Shown here: positions 14,714-22,618 of the stretch, in pieces
Layout of the letters: every line of letters begins with the position of its first letter
How positions within the stretch are numbered: the stretch's first letter is position 1
Origin: Candidatus Woesearchaeota archaeon
Lineage (GTDB): Archaea; Nanobdellota; Nanobdellia; Woesearchaeales; WJIZ01
Reading direction: 5' to 3'
Length of the DNA: 37,982 nt
Assembly (NCBI GenBank): GCA_018303125.1
Contig: JAGVYS010000048.1
Span: 1 to 37,982, forward strand
Program-made: the position numbers and the translations under genes
The notes under the pieces: generated by a model
What the model was told of the DNA's origin: nothing
Seen by the model: only the letters and a program-made list of their open reading frames with translations
The model's database searches: none

Positions 14714-15514
14714 TCACACATTTGCCTTTCTGTAAAACTGCGTTGCAAGAAAGCATCCTAGCAAAAGCAACACAATTGAGCCGCTTGGAGGTATGTCCAG
14801 TGGGAATGAGATTATTATTCCTAATGCCACAATTATTGATGCGCTTAAGGAAGAGATTATGACTGTCTGCCTAAATGACTTTGAGAGATTTAATGCAATC
14901 AATGCAGGCAGGACAAGCAAGGCAGAAACCAGCAATATACCAACTGCCCTTATGCTTATTACAACCGCCATTGCTGTTAGCAGTGTAAAGAAAAAGTTTG
15001 CAAGCCCGCTTCTTTTTCTTGAGAGCCTTGCCAGCTCATCGTTGAATATGGTGATTAGCATATCCTTGTAGAAGAAAATGAGAAATGTGATGGTAGCAAC
15101 TAGAAACAGGATGGCAAGCAAGATGTCAATAGTGCTTAATGCAAGGACGCTCCCGATTAGGTAGCTGTATAGGTTGATGTTGAATCCCCTTACTATGCCT
15201 ATGACAACAATGCCAATTCCAACACCAACTGATAGAATAAGTGCTATAGCTGACTCACCATAGACATTGTTCTTTATCAGCGAGCGCACGAAAAAACTGC
15301 CCAGGACAGCAGTTATGAGGGCCGCAATAATAGGCTCAATCCCTATAAGTAACCCTATTGCTATGCCGCCAAATGCAAGATGCGCCAAGCCATCACCAAG
15401 CAAAGAAAGCCTCCTGAGAACAAGGAAAGGCCCTATAAGTCCGCAGCATAGCGCAATCACAATCCCTCCAAGTAGAGCCTTCTGCATGAATCCATAGCCA
15501 AGAAAATCAATCAT
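14714..15514 (-). CDS. znuB: Metal ABC transporter permease (ZnuB/MntB family)
   Basis: The protein has 266 residues from ATG 15514 (MIDFLGYGFMQKALLGG), which overlaps the ATPase gene's end by 8 bp and has GGTGAG 7 nt upstream; an earlier ATG in the frame is less suitable. About eight membrane helices follow the ABC-3 pattern, including LVLRRLSLLGDGLAHLAFGG, the coupling loop to the ATPase. It forms the membrane channel for Zn2+, Mn2+ or Fe2+. Metal choice cannot be told from the permease; the Fur-type regulator and His-rich binding protein favour Zn or Mn. Confidence 0.9.
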   Translation of the reverse strand: MIDFLGYGFMQKALLGGIVIALCCGLIGPFLVLRRLSLLGDGLAHLAFGGIAIGLLIGIEPIIAALITAVLGSFFVRSLIKNNVYGESAIALILSVGVGIGIVVIGIVRGFNINLYSYLIGSVLALSTIDILLAILFLVATITFLIFFYKDMLITIFNDELARLSRKRSGLANFFFTLLTAMAVVISIRAVGILLVSALLVLPALIALNLSKSFRQTVIISSLSASIIVALGIIISFPLDIPPSGSIVLLLLGCFLATQFYRKANV

Positions 15515-16172
15515 GATGCTCACCATGATGATGCACAAAATGCGGGCCATATACCTGTTTCAGCATCTCTGGCATTGACTCTGGCTTCCCAAGGCAACAG
15601 ACATTGTGGTTTATGCAAAGGACATTCTTTACAAGTGTCGGTATTACGCCCACTTCATGAGTAACTAGTATTATAGTTATGCCATGGCTGTTCAGTTTCG
15701 TCAGCAAGCCGTAAAATGACTGTTGCGCATGGACATCCACTCCTGCAGTGGGTTCATCAAGTATCAGCAGCTTGGGATTTTGCTGCAATGCCATCGCAAT
15801 AAGTACGCGCTGCTGATGCCCACCTGATAAATTGACGAATTTTTTCTTAAGTAAATCTTTGATTCTTGTCAATTCAATGGCATCGGATTTGGAATCAGAG
15901 AATATCTCTTCCACCGTGCCTGGAAAATTCCTGTCAATTGCATACCTTTGCGGGACATACCCTATGCTGTGCCTGGGTATGGAAAGCATCACGCTGCCGC
16001 TTATAGGCTCAAGAAAGCCAAGCAAAATCTTAATCAGTGTCGTTTTTCCAGAGCCGTTTGGGCCGATGATGGCCAGGAAATCCCTTTCTTCTATCGAAAA
16101 AGATATGTTTTCAAGAACCTTGACACTACCATAAGAAAAACTCAGTGATGAAACATTAACTATGGGACTCAT
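15507..16172 (-). CDS. znuC: Metal ABC transporter ATP-binding protein (ZnuC-like)
   Basis: The protein has 221 residues. Walker A GPNGSGKTTL, Q-loop YVPQRY, signature LSGGHQQRVLIA, Walker B LLILDEPTAGVD and H-loop VTHEVG are all present. The start ATG at 16172 overlaps the binding-protein stop (ATGA) and has GGAG 5 nt upstream; a GTG two codons earlier is the alternative. The C-terminus is His-rich (GPHFVHHHGEHHD), which could bind metal. It energises uptake with the ZnuB-like permease. Confidence 0.9.
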   Translation of the reverse strand: MSPIVNVSSLSFSYGSVKVLENISFSIEERDFLAIIGPNGSGKTTLIKILLGFLEPISGSVMLSIPRHSIGYVPQRYAIDRNFPGTVEEIFSDSKSDAIELTRIKDLLKKKFVNLSGGHQQRVLIAMALQQNPKLLILDEPTAGVDVHAQQSFYGLLTKLNSHGITIILVTHEVGVIPTLVKNVLCINHNVCCLGKPESMPEMLKQVYGPHFVHHHGEHHD

Positions 16173-17056
16173 TGGCACTCCATCGCTTTCCTAAGGTTTT
16201 CCAGGTTTTGCCTCATAAGGCTAAGATAATTATCAGACGGATCTGAACTGCCTTCCAAAGGGTTAAGCTCAAGAGTTTCCGCATTTACTTCTTTTGCAAT
16301 GGTCCTTGCAACTTTCGGGTCAACGAGTTTCTCATAGAAAACATATTTTATATCATTCTCCCTTGCCCTGTCAACCAATTCTGCCAGCTGTTGCGGAGTA
16401 GGCTCAGCTTCAGGCTCCAGGCCAGAAATTGAAATGACATCAAATTCATAGTCCATGGCAAGATAGGCAAATGCATTATGGTTAACAAGAACTATGCGCT
16501 TTCTGCACTCTGCAAGCCCTTCTTTAAATTCGGCATCAAGCAGCTTAAGTTGCTCGATAAGTGCCATGCCGTTTTTCTTATAGTTTTCTGCGCTGTCAGG
16601 ATCCGCAGCTATCAATCCGGTCATGATATTTGTAGTCATCACCTGAGCATTATTAGGGGAAAGCCAGATATGCGGGTCATTTCCACTCTCATCTTCTTCA
16701 TGGTCATCTGTACTTGGCAGCAAAGCTATTCCCGTACTTGCAGGAATTATCTGGATACTTGGATTTACAGAATTTATCAGGCTTGATTCGAACTGTTCAA
16801 ATTCAATACCTATTATCACAAAAGCATCCGCAGAGTTCAGTTTCTGGACATCTCTCGGAGTTGGCTCATAGTCATGCGGCTCAATTCCGGAGGGGACTAT
16901 TGAATTCACTATTCCCTTCTCTCCAACTATATTCCTTGTCAGGTCAAGCAAAGGGTAGAATGTCGATGCAACAACTATTTGATTGCTTTCCGTTATTTTA
17001 GGGCTGCATCCGACTAATGCAATAATAATCAAAACTATCAGTATTGTTTTTTTCAT
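16169..17056 (-). CDS. znuA: Metal-binding lipoprotein (ZnuA-like) of the ABC transporter
   Basis: The protein has 295 residues from ATG 17056, which has GGTGG 7 nt upstream. The signal peptide MKKTILIVLIIIALVGC has a lipobox Cys. The cluster A-I binding-protein fold shows metal-ligand histidines in EPHDYEP, DPHIWLSP and VNHNAFAYL, and an acidic His loop DDHEEDESGND typical of zinc-specific members. It captures metal outside the membrane for the permease. First gene of znuABC, which runs leftward from the Fur-box control region. Confidence 0.9.
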   Translation of the reverse strand: MKKTILIVLIIIALVGCSPKITESNQIVVASTFYPLLDLTRNIVGEKGIVNSIVPSGIEPHDYEPTPRDVQKLNSADAFVIIGIEFEQFESSLINSVNPSIQIIPASTGIALLPSTDDHEEDESGNDPHIWLSPNNAQVMTTNIMTGLIAADPDSAENYKKNGMALIEQLKLLDAEFKEGLAECRKRIVLVNHNAFAYLAMDYEFDVISISGLEPEAEPTPQQLAELVDRARENDIKYVFYEKLVDPKVARTIAKEVNAETLELNPLEGSSDPSDNYLSLMRQNLENLRKAMECQ

Positions 17057-17091
17057 AATCAAACCACCTAATACCTGCAATGCAATTTTTC

Positions 17092-17134
17092 TTTATAAGT
17101 TTTACTGAGAATCATTCTCAATAATGTTTTTATA
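17092..17134. promoter_or_regulatory. Divergent znuABC/fur control region with a 7-1-7 Fur-type box
   Basis: TGAGAAT-C-ATTCTCA at 17106-17120 is a perfect 7-1-7 inverted repeat that matches the Fur-family box form TGAtAATnATTaTCA. TATA CTTATAAAG (minus strand, about 17092-17100) serves znuA, and TTTTTATAC (about 17126-17134) serves the regulator. The box lies between the two, so binding should control both directions. The placement predicts metal-dependent repression with autoregulation. Confidence 0.8.
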
Positions 17135-17156
17135 CTCTAACCCATTTTGGTAGGTA

Positions 17157-17570
17157 ATGGGAAGGCAGACGAGCCAGAAAAAAATACTTATTGATGGAAT
17201 AATGCAGTTCAATTCCTTTTTTGATGCCTATATGCTACATAAAAGTATTTCAGGCAAAAGCAGGCTGAGCCTCGCAACAACATATCGCTTCCTGAACAGC
17301 ATGGAAAGCGAAGGCCGGATACATTCTTATGTTTGCAACAGCAAGAAGATATATTCATTGCATGAGAAAAGCCATTCCCATTTTAAGTGCGAAAAATGCG
17401 GCAAGGTAAAGCACATAAAAATAAAGAACCTTGATTTTCTCGCAGGTATCTTAGATGATGAAATCTGCCATTTCCAGATTGAGCTGTCAGGCAAATGCTC
17501 TGATTGCAAAGGGCAGGATTTGAAGCCTAAGGAAAATCATAAACACATCGATTTGTCAGATAATCTTTAA
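17157..17570 (+). CDS. Fur-family metal-responsive regulator
   Basis: The protein has 137 residues, the usual Fur size. The recognition helix is in SLATTYRFLNSME (compare SLATVYRNL). The dimerisation domain carries HSHFKCEKCGKVKHI and GKCSDCKG, the two CxxC pairs that hold structural zinc, and a His-containing tail (KENHKHID). It should bind the adjacent 7-1-7 box. Whether it senses Zn (Zur), Mn or Fe cannot be read from sequence, but its linkage to znuABC favours a zinc role. Confidence 0.88.
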   Translation: MGRQTSQKKILIDGIMQFNSFFDAYMLHKSISGKSRLSLATTYRFLNSMESEGRIHSYVCNSKKIYSLHEKSHSHFKCEKCGKVKHIKIKNLDFLAGILDDEICHFQIELSGKCSDCKGQDLKPKENHKHIDLSDNL

Positions 17571-17597
17571 AAACAAGTGCGGCTTTTTGATTCATAT

Positions 17598-17681
17598 GCC
17601 GACGTGGCACAATCCGGTACTGCGCTGGCCTTGAGAGCCAGTTCCCGCAAGGGTATCCCGGTTCAAATCCGGGCGTCGGCG
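17598..17681 (+). tRNA. tRNA-Ser (anticodon TGA)
   Basis: Acceptor GCCGACG pairs with CGTCGGC, discriminator G. The anticodon stem CTGGC/GCCAG encloses CTTGAGA with anticodon TGA. A long variable arm with CCC-GCAA-GGG marks it as class II, and the T-arm is CCCGG-TTCAAAT-CCGGG. Length 84 nt; no intron; CCA not encoded. Confidence 0.95.
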
Positions 17682-17768
17682 TAAAATTGTTGCAATCATT
17701 CCTTGCTAACCTTGTCTATTACTTCAAAAGAGACAAACTTAATAAATCTAAGAGATTACATCACATAA

Positions 17769-18776
17769 ATGTCAGAAGTCAAAGTAGCAATCTACAAGAA
17801 TGCTGATGAAGTTGGGAGGCATGCTGCACGGCTTACTGAGCAGCTATTGAGGACAGAGCCTGACAGTGTTCTCGGTTTAGCTACCGGAAGCTCGCCTGTA
17901 AAGACAGGGTATTATCCGGAATTAGTCAGGATGCGCAACGAAGGGGGCCTTGATTTGTCAAAGGTTGCCACATTTAATTTGGATGAATATCTCCTTTTCA
18001 GCTTAAATCCTACTTTAGACAGTGCCAAGGACCAGAGTTACCGCAGATACATCTGGGAACATTTTTTGAAAAATACAGGGATAAACACAGAAAATATGTA
18101 TATTCCTGACGGGCTTACCCCGAACCCAGACAGGCATTGCCAATGGTACGACAATAAAATTAAGGAAATGGGCGGCATTGACCTTCAAATATTGGGCGTT
18201 GGCTCAGATGGGCATATCGGATTCAATGAGCCCGGCTCTCCGCTAAACTCCAGAACAAGGGTTGTGCCTCTGCATTTCTCTACCTTGGTTGATAATTACC
18301 ATGCTTTTGTTCGGGAAGGCGGATATGATTTCACAGACATGCCTGTTTTTGCAATTACAATGGGCGTAGGTACGATAATGGAAGCCAGGGAAATCATCTT
18401 GCTGGCAGCCGGAGAAAGCAAATCCAAGGCAATTAAACAATTAGTTGAAGAGCCAATTACATCACAGATTACAGCTTCAAAATTGCAGGAGCACCCCAAT
18501 TTTACCGTGGTTGTGGATGAGGCAGCAGCAAAGTATCTGGGCAAGCAATTGCCTGAAGAAGCAAATCGGCCTAATCCTTTAGACTCATTCAGGTACCCAT
18601 ACATAACTGAAGCAAGGAAAGTATATGATGAAATACAGGCGTTTAGGATGTCCAATCAAACAACAATGCAATCTCCTGAATTGATAGCCAATTTAAAGGC
18701 CATACAAAAGCGTTTTTTGAAAAGAATTTTTGACACTAATTTTGGCGGAATTCAGGAATTATTAAGCCCAAAATGA
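17769..18776 (+). CDS. nagB: Glucosamine-6-phosphate deaminase
   Basis: The protein has 335 residues. LGLATGSSP (35-43) binds phosphate, NLDEYL (70-75) carries the catalytic Asp72, and LGVGSDGHIGFNEPGSP (142-158) carries the catalytic His149. The reaction is glucosamine-6-phosphate to fructose-6-phosphate plus NH3. Bacterial NagB is about 266 residues; this one has about 65 extra C-terminal residues (from roughly NPLDSFRYPYITE, including AIQKRFLKRIFDT), a helical extension of unknown use. No nagA deacetylase is beside it. TATA-like ACTTAATAAATC lies about 25 nt before the ATG. Confidence 0.92.
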   Translation: MSEVKVAIYKNADEVGRHAARLTEQLLRTEPDSVLGLATGSSPVKTGYYPELVRMRNEGGLDLSKVATFNLDEYLLFSLNPTLDSAKDQSYRRYIWEHFLKNTGINTENMYIPDGLTPNPDRHCQWYDNKIKEMGGIDLQILGVGSDGHIGFNEPGSPLNSRTRVVPLHFSTLVDNYHAFVREGGYDFTDMPVFAITMGVGTIMEAREIILLAAGESKSKAIKQLVEEPITSQITASKLQEHPNFTVVVDEAAAKYLGKQLPEEANRPNPLDSFRYPYITEARKVYDEIQAFRMSNQTTMQSPELIANLKAIQKRFLKRIFDTNFGGIQELLSPK

Positions 18777-18814
18777 CTCTGCATTAATGTTCCATCCTCT
18801 CCTGACACTTAGTC

Positions 18815-18835
18815 ATGCGATTTCAGCGCATTTTT
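18815..18835 (+). terminator. Hairpin plus T-run after nagB
   Basis: ATGCG (18815-18819) pairs with CGCAT (18827-18831) across a 7-nt loop and runs straight into TTTTT. It lies 39 nt after the nagB stop. Archaea terminate mostly at T-runs, with hairpins helping in some cases. Confidence 0.4.
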
Positions 18836-18919
18836 CATTTCTTTCCGATCATTTTGCCTGTATGTCATTAATGATAAAACTGCCAGGCATGCCTGTTTAT
18901 GAATAAAGAATGAACATCC

Positions 18920-19801
18920 TCATTTGCCAGTGCCCTTCAGGAGATTTTTCAGCTTCTTTCCGAAATCATTTATTGTGCGCTTGTGCTTCCCAACATGCTT
19001 TTCCCTGAATAGGTACTTTTTGGCAAACCTGGTATATTTCCTGTCAAGTGATATGAGCTGGCTCTCCAGCTTGTGCAATTTTGATTCCTCATTCTTCTTG
19101 CCATATGAACCAAAGTCATACTTGAAGATTTCCTTCTTTATTTTGCCTATAAACGCACGATACATCTCTGACTTTATGTACTTGCTTGCAAGGACTATTC
19201 TTCCTTCTTTCCTTAGCCTTCTGACGCTTATGCTTATATAAGTTGAATGGAGGACTCTTAACGGGCTAAATTGAACTGACTTTTCAACAAAATCATGGTC
19301 TTCTGCAATCCACAAGGTTTCATCAAATCCCTTTACGCGCATAAAACTCCTCTTTGAGACAAGTATGCAGCATCCGCTGGCAAGGGGCTTTGATGAGTAC
19401 TGCTTCATCTTGACAATTATATTTGCTATCCTATGCAGGACCTTGTCTATGGCAAGATTAGATAATGGCCTGAATTCGCATGTTGCCAGCTCCAGAGACC
19501 TTTTCTTCATCTCCTCATAGGCTCTTTTGAGGAAAGTGCTGGGAAGTTTCACGTCAGAATCAAAGAAAAATAGGAATTCCCCGCTAGCAGCTTTTGCGCC
19601 GATGTTCCTGCCATTAGCAGGCCTGCCTCCATCAACGATCTTTGCCCCGAACTTCCTTGCTATTTCTCTTGTCCTGTCCTTTGAATGGGCATCAGCAACA
19701 ATGACCTCATAATCCTTGAAAGTCTGTTTCTTTATTGAGCCTAGAAGTTTTGGTAGGTAATTTTCCTCATTGAGGGCAGGTATTATGATGCTTACCTTCA
19801 T
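18920..19801 (-). CDS. Family 2 glycosyltransferase
   Basis: The protein has 293 residues. The GT-A fold starts at once with VSIIIPALNEENYLPKLLGS; VIVADAHSKDRT and the D-x-D-like FFFDSDVKLP follow, and WIAEDHDFVEKS gives the catalytic ED. There is no membrane segment, and the C-terminus is Lys-rich and basic (GKHKRTINDFGKKLKNLLKG), which could hold it against the inner membrane face. It transfers a sugar from a nucleotide donor to an unknown acceptor, perhaps surface glycan. TATA on the minus strand (about 19825-19834) fits a leaderless start. Confidence 0.88.
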   Translation of the reverse strand: MKVSIIIPALNEENYLPKLLGSIKKQTFKDYEVIVADAHSKDRTREIARKFGAKIVDGGRPANGRNIGAKAASGEFLFFFDSDVKLPSTFLKRAYEEMKKRSLELATCEFRPLSNLAIDKVLHRIANIIVKMKQYSSKPLASGCCILVSKRSFMRVKGFDETLWIAEDHDFVEKSVQFSPLRVLHSTYISISVRRLRKEGRIVLASKYIKSEMYRAFIGKIKKEIFKYDFGSYGKKNEESKLHKLESQLISLDRKYTRFAKKYLFREKHVGKHKRTINDFGKKLKNLLKGTGK

Positions 19802-19915
19802 TTATTCATTAATCCATGTCCGGGTATTATAAATCTTGCTAGAAAATCCATATTCTTTAGCAAGGAGGGGATTATCAGAAAATTTTCGGTAGTTGGCACT
19901 TAATTTCCAAATCTT

Positions 19916-19953
19916 TACTGGACATTGTCCAGTATTCAGACAGGGTTTAAATA
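19916..19953. promoter_or_regulatory. 9-1-9 inverted repeat and promoter of the VOC gene
   Basis: TACTGGACA-T-TGTCCAGTA (19916-19934) is a perfect 9-1-9 inverted repeat. TATA TTTAAATA follows at 19946-19953. The repeat lies where an activator or a repressor would touch the pre-initiation complex. The message has a leader of about 45 nt with GGAGG at 20011-20015. Confidence 0.6.
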
Positions 19954-20022
19954 ACAAACAAATTCACATATCACAATGCTCAGCAAGACATTTGCCGGGC
20001 AATAAAAAACGGAGGCTAAAAA

Positions 20023-20451
20023 ATGACAGCAATAAACCCCTATTTGATATTTAATGGCAAGGCAGAGGAAGCATTTAACTTCTATAAATCTGTTTTTGGC
20101 GGCAAATTCGCAGGCATCCAGCGTTTTAAGGACATGCCTAGTTCAAAAGATGTGCCTAAAGGAGAGGAAGATTTAATCATGCATGTTGCCCTGCCGATAG
20201 GAAAAGGAAATATGCTGATGGGTTCAGATGCTCCTGAATCAAGCGGCAAGGTAATTGTCGGGTCAAATTCTTATATTTCAGTAAACGTAGACAGCAAGGC
20301 TGAGGCTAAGAAATTGTTCAACGGTCTTTCAGCAGGAGGGGAAATACAGATGCCTCTTGCAGATATGTTCTGGGGCGCCTATTTCGGCATGCTGAAGGAC
20401 AAATTTGGCGTGCAGTGGATGGTAAGCCATGATAACAAGACTCAAAAGTGA
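20023..20451 (+). CDS. VOC-superfamily (PhnB/glyoxalase-like) protein
   Basis: The protein has 142 residues. It opens INPYLIFNGKAEEAFNFYKSVF, the hallmark of the PhnB-like branch of the vicinal-oxygen-chelate superfamily, and ends DMFWGAYFGMLKDKFGVQWM. Members are small dimeric proteins with a metal site or none, and reactions vary; no activity can be named. The Shine-Dalgarno GGAGG is 7 nt before the ATG. It is single-gene with its own operator-like repeat, so it is probably conditionally expressed. A seven-T run near 20467-20473 may terminate it. Confidence 0.82.
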   Translation: MTAINPYLIFNGKAEEAFNFYKSVFGGKFAGIQRFKDMPSSKDVPKGEEDLIMHVALPIGKGNMLMGSDAPESSGKVIVGSNSYISVNVDSKAEAKKLFNGLSAGGEIQMPLADMFWGAYFGMLKDKFGVQWMVSHDNKTQK

Positions 20452-20466
20452 CTGCTTCGGATTTCA

Positions 20467-20473
20467 ATTTTTT
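20467..20473 (+). terminator. T-run terminator after the VOC gene
   Basis: A run of seven T lies about 16 nt after the stop codon and before the TATA box of hypA. T-runs of this length terminate archaeal RNA polymerase. Confidence 0.4.
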
Positions 20474-20523
20474 TCTAGCAAAAGCAGAAAAGATAAATAG
20501 GAATGCAGTTCTTATATGGAGTT

Positions 20524-20844
20524 ATGCATGAAACAGTCATAGCTAAGGGCATAATAAAGGAGGCCATGAAGCATGGCAGCCCTGAAGAAATAAATCTTGA
20601 GATAGGTGAGCTCGCACACGTACCGGCATATGAGCTCGCAGGATGCCTTAAGCAATTGGTTGACTGGAAAATAACTTACACAGAGCAGGTTGCGTTCGTA
20701 TCCTGTGATTGCGGCTTCTCAGGACATCCTACTGTATTGGAGAGAGGCCATGACTCTTTCCTTATTGAATGCCCTGAATGCGGCAGTGTCCCTAAACTCC
20801 TGGCAGGGACAGAGATAAAGATTGTATCTGTAAAGGTGAAATAA
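20524..20844 (+). CDS. hypA: Hydrogenase nickel-insertion protein HypA
   Basis: The protein has 106 residues from the ATG at 20524, chosen because HypA must begin MHE (His2 binds nickel) and TATA-like AGATAAATAG lies about 27 nt upstream. The zinc domain has SCDCGFSG and ECPECGS, so the first pair is CxC rather than the usual CxxC. HypA delivers nickel to the large subunit of NiFe hydrogenase. The hypC start overlaps its stop by 1 bp. It converges on the hydrogenase operon and so probably serves it. Confidence 0.9.
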   Translation: MHETVIAKGIIKEAMKHGSPEEINLEIGELAHVPAYELAGCLKQLVDWKITYTEQVAFVSCDCGFSGHPTVLERGHDSFLIECPECGSVPKLLAGTEIKIVSVKVK

Positions 20845-21050
20845 TGTGCCTAGCTGTTCCAGGTAAAGTAGTAGGAATAAAAGACAGCAAGGCAACAGTT
20901 GATTACATTTCTGAGAAAAGGGAAGGCCAGATACTTGAGGGCTCTTACAGGAAGGGCGACTATGTCATCATACAGGGAGGCATAGTGATTGGAAAAATTC
21001 CGGAAGCTGAGGCTAAAAAAGCAATCGAGCTTTTTAATTCACTGAATTGA
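20844..21050 (+). CDS. hypC: Hydrogenase assembly chaperone HypC
   Basis: The protein has 68 residues. It begins MCLAVPGKVVGI; Cys2 is essential for carrying the Fe(CN)2CO group with HypD. The small beta-barrel pattern (TVDYISEKREG, GDYVIIQGGIVIGKIP) is typical, and the length is normal. It is co-translated with hypA. HypB, HypD, HypE and HypF are not in the window and must lie elsewhere. Confidence 0.92.
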   Translation: MCLAVPGKVVGIKDSKATVDYISEKREGQILEGSYRKGDYVIIQGGIVIGKIPEAEAKKAIELFNSLN

Positions 21051-21747
21051 CCTTCTCTATAATCTTAATTGTATAATTCTCAAGGTATTCCTTTTGCTCT
21101 TTGCTCAGGATATAGCACGCAAATCCCCAGTGAATTGCAACAATATCCCCTTTGCTGACAGAAGGAAGCATCTCCGGAAGGTAAACAATTGTCTTTACCT
21201 CTCCTTTTCTGATTGCTATTTTAGGATTTCTGATAACAACATCAGTTTTCACGATAAGATTTGATGCCATTGCCTCAATTACCTCTCCATAAGATATTCT
21301 GCAATTGTCCATGTTCTGTGTTGTTGTCGCAACATTCCCTGTTGTCATGCCAACTCCAACATAAAAAACATTGAAGTTATGGTGCGGAAGAAGCCCATGA
21401 GGCATATTTTCTATTAGCCTTTCCCCGTAAGATGAAGGAAGCCCCCTTTTCATGAGCTTTCTTATTATTTCTTTCATGTCCTCATTCGTGAAGGAATCAA
21501 GCATTTTGTTTCCTATCCAGTATGCCTCAACAACACTATGGTCAAGGAAATGCAAATTATTTTTCCTTGCGATTGAATCAAGATAAGGGAAAAGCCCTTC
21601 AAATTTCTTTAGGGCATTAGAAACCTTATCAGGACCATTCTTTCTTGCCAGATATTCCAGAAAAAGCTGCGAAGCTTCTTTTGGTCCGCAGAAGCGAAGG
21701 CTATTAGTTATGTAAGAGAATCTTGCAGCCAGCTCAATCCCGTCCAT
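21034..21747 (-). CDS. Uncharacterised protein at the end of the hydrogenase operon (DUF6390-like)
   Basis: The protein has 237 residues from ATG 21747, which has GGGTG 7 nt upstream and overlaps the EamA gene's end by 14 bp. It is soluble, with no signal peptide. MDGIELAARFSYITNSLRFCGP starts a helical domain; a central segment with RLIENMPHGLLPHHNFNVFY and VGMTTGNVATTTQNMDNCRI, rich in His, Thr and Cys, and a C-terminal KGDIVAIHWGFACYILSKEQ look conserved. I believe it matches a family known from hydrogenase clusters (DUF6390, from memory). The role is unknown; assembly or regulation of the enzyme is inferred from operon position. Its 3' end overlaps hypC's by 17 bp. Confidence 0.75.
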   Translation of the reverse strand: MDGIELAARFSYITNSLRFCGPKEASQLFLEYLARKNGPDKVSNALKKFEGLFPYLDSIARKNNLHFLDHSVVEAYWIGNKMLDSFTNEDMKEIIRKLMKRGLPSSYGERLIENMPHGLLPHHNFNVFYVGVGMTTGNVATTTQNMDNCRISYGEVIEAMASNLIVKTDVVIRNPKIAIRKGEVKTIVYLPEMLPSVSKGDIVAIHWGFACYILSKEQKEYLENYTIKIIEKVNSVN

Positions 21748-22618
21748 GCGGCAGCACCCTGAGCCCATGCCATGCAGCAATAGCTGTTCCAGAAACAGTT
21801 AGAGCCATTCCAATCCAGCTCAGAATTTCGATGCCCTGCCCAAGAAACACCCAGCTTAGTACAGCAGTTATAGGCGCCCCTAAGCTTAGTATGCATGCGG
21901 CAACTGAAACAGGCAAGGTCATTAGGCCGTTATAGTAAGTGAAAACATACAACAGCAAGAGCATGGAAGTCATGGCTATCCAAAGGTATTGCGGCATGCT
22001 CATGGAGAAAATCATGCCTGCCTTTCCTGTTGCAAGAAGGAAGAGCAGCATGAACAATGAGCCGAAGAACATCCTGCCAAAGCCAACAACATTGCCAGTA
22101 AGCTCCTTGAGCACATGCTTTGCATATGTGTTCTCAGCTGCCCAGAATACTGTTGCGGCAAGAACAAGGAAGTGCCCTCCTGAAAAAGTAAAATCAGGCA
22201 TTATCATAAGATAAGTTCCGGCCAATAACATAGCTGCGCCGAGAAAATATTTCAAGGATAGCCTTTCCTTTAGGTAAAGGAAAGCAAAAATGCTGATGTA
22301 GATAAAGATTGTCTTGTGTATGAAAGCAGATGTTGTGCCTGCTGTCATCTGCAAGCCCTTGAAAAAAAGAAGGAAAGGTATCGAGCCGCCAATTAGCCCA
22401 ATTGCAACAAGCTGAATCCAGTTCTTCCTTGTGAGCTGGGCAAGATTCTTGTAATCCTTTACGGCAATTATGACGCAAAGCAGCAGAACCGCAACAGCAG
22501 CGTTTTTTGCAAATGTGAAAACAGAGCTGTCAAATCCCTTCACGGCAAAGCTGTTAAGGAAAATCGATACTCCAGATACCATGGCAGTAATTAGCACATA
22601 CAGCATTCCCTTATGCAT
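21734..22618 (-). CDS. EamA/DMT-family transporter inside the hydrogenase operon
   Basis: The protein has 294 residues and ten membrane helices in two EamA repeats (first: MLYVLITAMVSGVSIFLNS; second: FLVLAATVFWAAENTYAKHV). These carriers move small organic solutes or metals; the substrate is not predictable. The start MHKGMLYVLI has GAGGTG 6 nt upstream and overlaps the protease gene by 28 bp; the stop overlaps the next gene. It is thus translationally coupled in a hydrogenase operon, which is not the usual place for this family. Confidence 0.85.
   Translation of the reverse strand: MHKGMLYVLITAMVSGVSIFLNSFAVKGFDSSVFTFAKNAAVAVLLLCVIIAVKDYKNLAQLTRKNWIQLVAIGLIGGSIPFLLFFKGLQMTAGTTSAFIHKTIFIYISIFAFLYLKERLSLKYFLGAAMLLAGTYLMIMPDFTFSGGHFLVLAATVFWAAENTYAKHVLKELTGNVVGFGRMFFGSLFMLLFLLATGKAGMIFSMSMPQYLWIAMTSMLLLLYVFTYYNGLMTLPVSVAACILSLGAPITAVLSWVFLGQGIEILSWIGMALTVSGTAIAAWHGLRVLPHGRD

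Noticed and set aside
17106-17120. Fur-type box as a rho-independent hairpin
   Set aside because: With one central base the inverted repeat cannot form a normal loop, and it lies between promoters, not after a gene.
18884-18895. CAGGCATGCCTG palindrome between nagB and the glycosyltransferase as an operator
   Set aside because: Both genes converge on this gap, so no promoter is there. It may only help transcript ends; the stem with a real loop would be 4 bp.
20503-20523. Seven extra residues at the N-terminus of HypA
   Set aside because: HypA needs His at position 2 to bind nickel, and the MHE start with a TATA box about 27 nt upstream is at 20524.
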